In this document: positions 23,030 through 28,227 of the stretch, one piece after another
Layout of the letters: every line of letters begins with the position of its first letter
Position numbering within the stretch: position 1 is the stretch's first letter
Assembly: GCA_029856615.1 (NCBI GenBank)
Contig: JAHKLF010000002.1
Span: forward strand, 1 to 28,227
Origin: Candidatus Njordarchaeota archaeon
GTDB lineage: Archaea; Asgardarchaeota; Njordarchaeia; Njordarchaeales; Njordarchaeaceae
Direction of reading: 5' to 3'
DNA length: 28,227 bases
Translations under genes and position numbers: made by a program
Notes under the pieces: model-generated
Told to the model about the DNA's origin: nothing
The model's database searches: none
The model's input: only the letters and a program-made list of their open reading frames with translations

Positions 23030-24940
23030 ATGAAATCAGAAGTGCAGATATTGCTACCGAATGGCAAAAAAATTCGAGGCGAAATTGGCAAGAGAATAAT
23101 AGACCTTGTACCAAAAAATATTGGTCTAGTTGCTCGTTATAATGGAAAACTTGTTGATCTTTCGAAGGAGATTAATCAACCCGGAATTATTGAGATCTTA
23201 GATTTTGAAAATGAGGAAGCGAGGAAAGTATATTGGCACACTGCTGCACATATACTTGCCCAAGCTGTAAAAGAACTTTATCCCGATTATTTATTAGGCA
23301 TAGGCCATCCTATTGATAAGGGCTTCTTTTACGAATTTTACACTTTTGAGAAGGCATTTACACCAGATGATTTAGAAATTATCGAGAAGAGAATGCATGA
23401 AATAATAAGAAGAAACTATCGGATAATTAGAGAAGAGATCTCAAGAGAAACTGCAATAAAGTTATTCGAAGAGCTTGGAGAAAAGTTCAAAGTTGAATTA
23501 TTGAAGGAGATCTCTGATCCGATGGTTTCGATTTATCGACAGGGAGACTTTATAGATTTATGTAAAGGTCCTCATCTCCCATCAACGGGCTACGTTAAAC
23601 ATATAAGATTGCTTAATGTTTCGTCAGCTTATTGGAAGGGAATCGAAGGCAATCCGAGCATGCAACGGGTCTATGGTGTAGCATTCCCAACAGCTGAAAT
23701 GCTCAAGAAATTCCTACGACAATTGGAAGAAGCTAAGAGGAGAGATCATCGAATCTTAGGGCCTTCTCTAGGACTCTTTGAAATGTATGAAGAAATAGTT
23801 GGTCCTGGACTTGTCTTTTGGTTACCAAAGGGAGCAATTATGCGAAGGATTATAGAAGACTTTTTAGTAAAGCTACATCTTAGGAGGGGATATAAATTAG
23901 TCTATACACCTCATATAGGAAAGGGAGCGCTTTACGAGCTTTCTGGGCATTTAAAATATTATCGAGAGAATATGTTTGTTTTCAATATGGATAAGGAACT
24001 GTATGTCATTAAACCAATGAATTGTCCTGGGCATATTCTAATTTATAAGTCAAGAAAAAGGAGCTATAAGGAATTGCCAATAAGATATTTTGAATTAGGA
24101 ACAGTTTATCGTTTTGAACGAAGTGGTGTTTTACATGGATTACTTAGAGTTAGAGGATTTACTCAAGACGATGCGCACATTTTTTGTACTCCAGAACAGT
24201 TAGAAAGCGAAATTATAGAATTAATTAATCTAATGAGGGAATTGATGAAAAAATTTGATATCACGGAGTTTGAGGCGAAATTATCCACACGAGATCCTAA
24301 ACAAAAGGAGAAGTATATGGGAGAGGACGAAGATTGGATAAGAGCGGAAAATGCATTGGCTAAAGCTTTAGAAATAACGGGCATTGACTATGCAATTGAG
24401 GAGGGAGAAGCTGCTTTCTATGGACCAAAAATAGATGTACTAATGCATGATGCTCTCGGAAGAAAGTGGCAATTGACAACAATACAGTTAGATTTTAATC
24501 TTCCTAAGCGCTTTAACGCCACTTACGTTGACAAAGATAATCAGGAAAAACCCGTGATTTTGATTCACCGCGCGATTCTTGGCTCAATAGAGAGATTCAT
24601 AGGTATATTAATCGAACATTACGGAGGGAACTTTCCAGTCTGGCTGGCTCCCATCCAAGCAGTAATTGTACCCGTTAGTGATAGGTATATCGATTATGCT
24701 AGGAAGGTGTATAACGAACTTCTCAATGAGGGGGTAAGAGTTATTCTTGATGACCGCTCAGTATCATTAGCTAAAAAGATAAGAGAGGCAGAGAAGCAGA
24801 AGATACCATACATATTAGTGGTAGGACAAAAGGAGATGGAGCATAAAAGTGTTAATATTAGAATACATAGAAAAGGACCAATAGGAGAAATGGCACTTCA
24901 AGAGTTTATTAAAAAGATACTTGAGGAATCTAAGTACTAG
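23030..24940 (+). CDS. thrS: threonyl-tRNA synthetase, bacterial/eukaryotic-type
   Basis: A 636-residue ThrRS with the full bacterial layout. There is a TGS domain at residues 1-60, and an N2 editing domain with HxxxH (His70 and His74 in HTAAH) and DLCKGPHLPSTG. The class II catalytic core has NCPGH, motif 2 RFERSGVLHGLLRVRGFTQD and motif 3 HRAILGSIERFIGILIEHYG. A C-terminal anticodon-binding domain completes it. Most archaea use a different ThrRS with a DTD-like N-terminal editing domain; the type here is the one shared by bacteria. ATG start has GGTGA 6 bases upstream. Located 20 bases after lysS. Acquisition by lateral transfer in this lineage is likely. Confidence 0.93.
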   Translation: MKSEVQILLPNGKKIRGEIGKRIIDLVPKNIGLVARYNGKLVDLSKEINQPGIIEILDFENEEARKVYWHTAAHILAQAVKELYPDYLLGIGHPIDKGFFYEFYTFEKAFTPDDLEIIEKRMHEIIRRNYRIIREEISRETAIKLFEELGEKFKVELLKEISDPMVSIYRQGDFIDLCKGPHLPSTGYVKHIRLLNVSSAYWKGIEGNPSMQRVYGVAFPTAEMLKKFLRQLEEAKRRDHRILGPSLGLFEMYEEIVGPGLVFWLPKGAIMRRIIEDFLVKLHLRRGYKLVYTPHIGKGALYELSGHLKYYRENMFVFNMDKELYVIKPMNCPGHILIYKSRKRSYKELPIRYFELGTVYRFERSGVLHGLLRVRGFTQDDAHIFCTPEQLESEIIELINLMRELMKKFDITEFEAKLSTRDPKQKEKYMGEDEDWIRAENALAKALEITGIDYAIEEGEAAFYGPKIDVLMHDALGRKWQLTTIQLDFNLPKRFNATYVDKDNQEKPVILIHRAILGSIERFIGILIEHYGGNFPVWLAPIQAVIVPVSDRYIDYARKVYNELLNEGVRVILDDRSVSLAKKIREAEKQKIPYILVVGQKEMEHKSVNIRIHRKGPIGEMALQEFIKKILEESKY

Positions 24941-24951
24941 ATCAAAGACGC

Positions 24952-25437
24952 TTAATTGTTTTTAATTCCCTCTTTTAAGTACTTTATAATGGTCTTTTCT
25001 ATCCGTTTGTTGAGTTCTAATAGAATTGAGTTTAATAGTGCATCACCACGATCCATTTGTTTTTCTTTCAATAAAGTATTTAATTCGATAAATTCAACTA
25101 ATGGTCCAAGAACGACGGCGATATAAACGCTTTTCCCTTTTCTTGCGCCGGAAATAAGCTTCAATAATTGATTCCTGGATAATGTAGTACTTCCGAAAGC
25201 AATGCCTTTTACGTCTTTAACCTCAACCCAAATTGACTCATCATCACTAATAAGATCTGGAGTCTCGAAAAGATCTGTACGTTTAAACTTTTTATGAAAC
25301 CTCCTCTCGCTCTCTATAAACGCTCTGGCCTCAGCGATAAGATACTTATTTGCCAAAAACAGTGTTTTAATGTATCTTAGCAAATCCTCCAGGCTCAAGT
25401 CGTAATCATCTAAAAGAGCGTTTAACTCCTCTAGCAT
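24952..25437 (-). CDS. PD-(D/E)XK nuclease-fold protein
   Basis: A 161-residue protein with a helical N-terminal segment followed by a short nuclease-like core. PD at residues 60-61 and EVK at 72-74 (TPDLISDDES...WVEVKD) form the PD-(D/E)XK pattern, with a following strand KSVYIAVVLG. This suggests an endonuclease or nuclease-derived binding protein. No restriction methylase or helicase is adjacent. ATG start has AGGTG 8 bases upstream. It faces thrS with only 11 bases between stops. Substrate unknown; Holliday-junction-type and Mrr-type enzymes are other users of this fold. Confidence 0.6.
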   Translation of the reverse strand: MLEELNALLDDYDLSLEDLLRYIKTLFLANKYLIAEARAFIESERRFHKKFKRTDLFETPDLISDDESIWVEVKDVKGIAFGSTTLSRNQLLKLISGARKGKSVYIAVVLGPLVEFIELNTLLKEKQMDRGDALLNSILLELNKRIEKTIIKYLKEGIKNN

Positions 25438-25538
25438 TAATTAGCACCTGACTAATTATCATGCCAAACGTATTCATCATTTAATAAATGTGACAAATAT
25501 TATGATTAAACAAATGGTTCTTTCATATGGTGAGATAG

Positions 25539-26243
25539 ATGAAGATTCCAAGAACTAAAGAGGAGTTAGCTAAATTAATAGATCACACAAATGTAAAACC
25601 AATGGCAAAACGAGACGACATAATTAAATTAGTAGAGGAAGCCAAGAAATATAAATTCCGGGGAGTATGCGTTTCTCCAACGTGGATTCCACTTGTAAGC
25701 TCACTATTAGCTGGCGAGGATATTCACGTAATAGCGGTTATCGGATTCCCATTTGGATATTCTCCAACAGAGACTAAGGTTTCCGAAGCCATTTGGGTTA
25801 AAAAACATGGTGCTACGGAAATAGATGTCGTTATGAATATATCAGCATTTAAGAGCAGAGAATTTGATCTTGTAGAAGATGATCTGAGAAAGATAATAGA
25901 AGCTGTACATCCTATACCAGTAAAAGTCATAATTGAAACGAGTTATTTGACGAGCGATGAAATCATGGAAGCTGCTAAGATATGCGTTAGAGCGGGTGCA
26001 CATTTCGTAAAAACAAACACGGGTTTTGGTCCAAGGGGTGCATCATTGGAAGACATTAAACTTATAAGAAAGGCTATTGGGAATAAAGCGAAGATCAAAG
26101 CAGCAGGAGGAATAAGAAATGCTGAAACGGCTTTAAGATTCATTGCTCATGGAGCTGACGTTATTGGATCTAGTTCTGGTATAGCTATTATAGAGAGTTT
26201 CTCACCAGAAATTATTGACAAAATATTAGCAAGCTCTGCATGA
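25539..26243 (+). CDS. deoC: deoxyribose-phosphate aldolase
   Basis: A 234-residue class I aldolase that cleaves 2-deoxyribose 5-phosphate to glyceraldehyde 3-phosphate and acetaldehyde. The N-terminal IDHTNVKP, the FPFGYSPTETK loop, the catalytic Asp in TEIDVVMN, the Schiff-base Lys158 in HFVKTNTGFG and the second active-site Lys187 in KIKAAGGIR are all present in the usual order. Length is normal for archaeal DeoC. ATG start has GGTGA 5 bases upstream. The gene is followed after 12 bases by the ThiI-like gene. Confidence 0.92.
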   Translation: MKIPRTKEELAKLIDHTNVKPMAKRDDIIKLVEEAKKYKFRGVCVSPTWIPLVSSLLAGEDIHVIAVIGFPFGYSPTETKVSEAIWVKKHGATEIDVVMNISAFKSREFDLVEDDLRKIIEAVHPIPVKVIIETSYLTSDEIMEAAKICVRAGAHFVKTNTGFGPRGASLEDIKLIRKAIGNKAKIKAAGGIRNAETALRFIAHGADVIGSSSGIAIIESFSPEIIDKILASSA

Positions 26244-26255
26244 TGGTGTCAATTC

Positions 26256-27449
26256 ATGAACCTAAAGACGAATCCCATAGATACAATAATACTAAGGTTG
26301 TCGGGAGAAATACCGATTAAGAGCGACCCTGTGAGAGGTAAGTGGGAAAAAATTATTGTAGAACGCGTTAGTAAGAGGCTCGATGAAGATGAAATATTAT
26401 GGAGAGAGAAGGGCAGAATCTATATAGCCACAAAGCGTCCTTTTCGACTACTCAAGAAGCTGAAGAAAATATTTGGAATAGCCACTTTATCTCCCGCAGC
26501 GAAATGCGAGGCTTCCATTGAAGCAATAAAGAAGAAAGCATTAGAAGTTGCACTTTATTATATCCGAAAACTGGCAGAGAAAGGAAGAAGGGTGAAATCT
26601 TTTGCAATTGTAACAAAAAAAGTTTTAGCCAAAGATTTTGGCAGCACGGAAGTTCGTTACGATGTTGGAGCTCATATAAAGAAAAACTTGAATCTTTCAG
26701 TTAATCTAGATTATCCGGATTTACCAATACACATAGATGTGAGAAGAGATTACGCTTATATCTACGTAGAAATTCTTAAAGCCCCGGGTGGATTGCCGAT
26801 AGGAGTTCAAGAAAGGGCATTAGTGCAATGGAACGGTGATAAGGAATCAATAGTAGCAACTTGGCTGATGTTAAAGAGAGGGTGCCCAATAATATTAGTT
26901 TATTTCGATTTATGTTTATCCTCAGAATTAAGGAAAAAAATTATTGAATCAGCTAAAATCATGCTTAAAGAATGGGCTGAAGGAACTGGAGAACTTTGGA
27001 TCACGCCTTTTCATGAGATATATAAAGGGGTGAAGAACAGTATTTCGGAGGAATATAGATGGATCTCGTTGAGATGGCTAATGTTACAAGCATCAGTGGT
27101 CATTGCAAAGAAAACACATAGTCAGTGTATAGTGCTGGGAGACAAACCTAAAAATGGGGAAAAAATAATGCGAGTATCAAATATACTATGGACGAGCAAT
27201 CCAATGTTACATTTCCCTAGCGCGCTATTGAGTCATAATGAAGTAGAGAACTTATACAACTTCATCAATAATGATGAATTAAAGATACCAATAATAAGAC
27301 CAGAAAGCATCTGTGAAGAACTCAAGATGGTTAAGAGTAAGAGTATTATTCCGTCATTAGATGAATTCTTAGTAGTGAAGAAAAAATTAGTATCATTAGA
27401 GAAAATCTTAGATTCTATAGTAGAGAGAAGCGAAATCCTTCGATTTTAA
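26256..27449 (+). CDS. ThiI-like protein (THUMP + degenerate PP-loop domain)
   Basis: A 397-residue protein that aligns along the length of ThiI, the tRNA 4-thiouridine and thiamine sulfurtransferase. The N-terminal ferredoxin-like part (TIILRLSGEIPIKSDPVRGK), the THUMP domain (about 60-170, with VRRDYAYIYVE) and the ThiI-typical APGGLPIGVQ linker are recognisable. The PP-loop that should read SGGxDSPVA reads NGDKESIVA at residues 193-201, and the GESLGQVASQ block later is replaced by GDKPKNGEKIMRVS. No catalytic Cys is evident in the usual place. ATP-adenylylation may therefore be lost or altered. ATG start has GGTG 7 bases upstream. Its stop overlaps that of the facing sua5 gene. Function beyond RNA binding is uncertain. 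Confidence 0.7.
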   Translation: MNLKTNPIDTIILRLSGEIPIKSDPVRGKWEKIIVERVSKRLDEDEILWREKGRIYIATKRPFRLLKKLKKIFGIATLSPAAKCEASIEAIKKKALEVALYYIRKLAEKGRRVKSFAIVTKKVLAKDFGSTEVRYDVGAHIKKNLNLSVNLDYPDLPIHIDVRRDYAYIYVEILKAPGGLPIGVQERALVQWNGDKESIVATWLMLKRGCPIILVYFDLCLSSELRKKIIESAKIMLKEWAEGTGELWITPFHEIYKGVKNSISEEYRWISLRWLMLQASVVIAKKTHSQCIVLGDKPKNGEKIMRVSNILWTSNPMLHFPSALLSHNEVENLYNFINNDELKIPIIRPESICEELKMVKSKSIIPSLDEFLVVKKKLVSLEKILDSIVERSEILRF

Positions 27450-28225
27450 TCCGGTTTTACTATTTCATGAGCAGCATTTCGTAGTCTATTCATAATCGTA
27501 AATCCAATGCCCTTTAAGTCATATCCCTCTGCAATAGCTAAGTCTACATTTGCATCCTCGACCCTTCTCAAAATGTTGAAGAGATTCTTAGCAATACTGA
27601 AAAGATTTTTTCTGGATCCCACAACAAAGAGATCTCCTTTAATATCCTTATAACATTCCTTTGTTTCATCCGAAACGATGAGCGCAACTTTTTTTCCTTT
27701 CGCAATAGCCTTCTTAGCCAAACTACTAACTATTCTTATTACATCATTTAACTCTCCTTCAACAAGAACGAGCTTCGTTTTTGGTACGTAACGAGGATAC
27801 CTGAAAGATGGAGTAGTAAATTCAGTTCTTTCAGAAATCTTACCGTGAATTTCTGGGGGGACTAAAACATCCCTGCCTAACAATTCCCTGAGATCCTCTA
27901 TAGTAATTGGTCCTGGTCGTATAAGAGCCGGAGGATCTTTTGTTAAATCAATGATAGTAGATTCAACACCATGAAAAGTTTCACCGGCATCAAGAATAAT
28001 ATCCACGCGGTTAAATAAATCCTTTATAACATGCTCGGGGCGTGTGGGACTTGGTCTACCGGAAATATTAGCGCTAGGTCCAACAATCGGACGCCCAGCT
28101 TCTTTTATTAATGATAATGCTACAGGATGAGCGGGAATTCTTACAGCAACAGTAGATAAACCCCCAGTAACGATTTTTGGTACATTTTCTCTTTTCATAA
28201 GTATAAGGGTTAAAGGTCCAGGCCA
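27446..28225 (-). CDS. Sua5/YrdC threonylcarbamoyl-AMP synthase, 5'-truncated by window edge
   Basis: The frame is open to the window edge and begins in the WPGPLTLIL block that YrdC proteins share, so the first ~65 residues, including the KxR nucleotide motif, are outside. Visible YrdC signatures are TVAVRIPAHPVALSLI, GPSANISGRPSPTRPEHV, GVESTIIDL and IRPGPITIEDL. The remaining ~130 residues form the Sua5 C-terminal domain that distinguishes Sua5 from YrdC-only proteins. The enzyme makes threonylcarbamoyl-AMP from Thr, bicarbonate and ATP for the t6A37 modification of ANN-decoding tRNAs. Its stop overlaps the ThiI-like gene's stop in a TTAA palindrome. The neighbouring gene is also a tRNA-modification homologue. 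Confidence 0.88.
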   Translation of the reverse strand, partial: WPGPLTLILMKRENVPKIVTGGLSTVAVRIPAHPVALSLIKEAGRPIVGPSANISGRPSPTRPEHVIKDLFNRVDIILDAGETFHGVESTIIDLTKDPPALIRPGPITIEDLRELLGRDVLVPPEIHGKISERTEFTTPSFRYPRYVPKTKLVLVEGELNDVIRIVSSLAKKAIAKGKKVALIVSDETKECYKDIKGDLFVVGSRKNLFSIAKNLFNILRRVEDANVDLAIAEGYDLKGIGFTIMNRLRNAAHEIVKPD

Positions 28226-28227
28226 GA

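Overview
The window is an AT-rich chromosome segment from an archaeon, most likely a thermophilic member of the Thermoproteota/TACK group. Evidence: an ECF transporter of archaeal type, class I lysyl-tRNA synthetase, a NurA nuclease, a crenarchaeal-style OB-fold ssDNA-binding protein, a KaiC/RadA-like ATPase, a COG2522-type HTH regulator, a CDP-alcohol phosphatidyltransferase of the archaetidylserine-synthase kind, TATA-like promoter boxes, and many starts (ATG, GTG, TTG) preceded by a GGTGA-type Shine-Dalgarno about 5-7 bases upstream. Genes are tightly packed on both strands. No tRNA, rRNA, CRISPR array or complete insertion sequence was seen, and no gap between genes exceeds 300 bases (the largest is 11470-11717). 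Lineage is inferred from content only.

Layout. 1-1037: end of an ECF transporter operon (ATPase, then EcfT). 1090-2385 (minus): three overlapping genes, a 71-residue unknown, a HAD phosphatase and a MazG-like NTP pyrophosphatase, probably a house-cleaning operon. 2418-3908 (minus): an ArsB/NhaD-type ion transporter. 4111-8653 (plus): a two-gene operon of a Cys-rich unknown protein and a 1224-residue protein with a TrmB-like winged helix, about 1000 residues of coiled coil and a TrmB-like C-terminal domain. Its promoter holds repeats and a palindrome. 8655-9230 (minus): a solitary IS607-type serine recombinase relative lacking expected catalytic arginines. 9369-11469: CinA-like protein, an unknown membrane protein and a CDP-alcohol phosphatidyltransferase.

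11718-12467 (plus) encodes a possible longin/roadblock-like protein. Facing it is a block of seven minus-strand genes (18040 down to 12464): GltD-like flavoprotein, a 91-residue unknown, OB-fold protein, NurA, thioredoxin reductase, a 108-residue unknown and a KaiC-like ATPase lacking the usual catalytic Glu pair. 18203-20688: a small unknown, an APC amino-acid permease and a 139-residue unknown. 20830-24940 (plus): HTH regulator, class I LysRS and a bacterial-type ThrRS. 24952-25437 (minus): a PD-(D/E)XK nuclease candidate. 25539-27449: DeoC and a ThiI-like protein with an altered PP-loop. 27446-end (minus): 5'-truncated Sua5/YrdC.

The best candidate for an undescribed system is the 4111-8653 operon. 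A recurring theme is family members whose signature catalytic residues are changed: the KaiC-like ATPase, the ThiI-like protein, the IS607-like recombinase, and the H-loop of the ECF ATPase.
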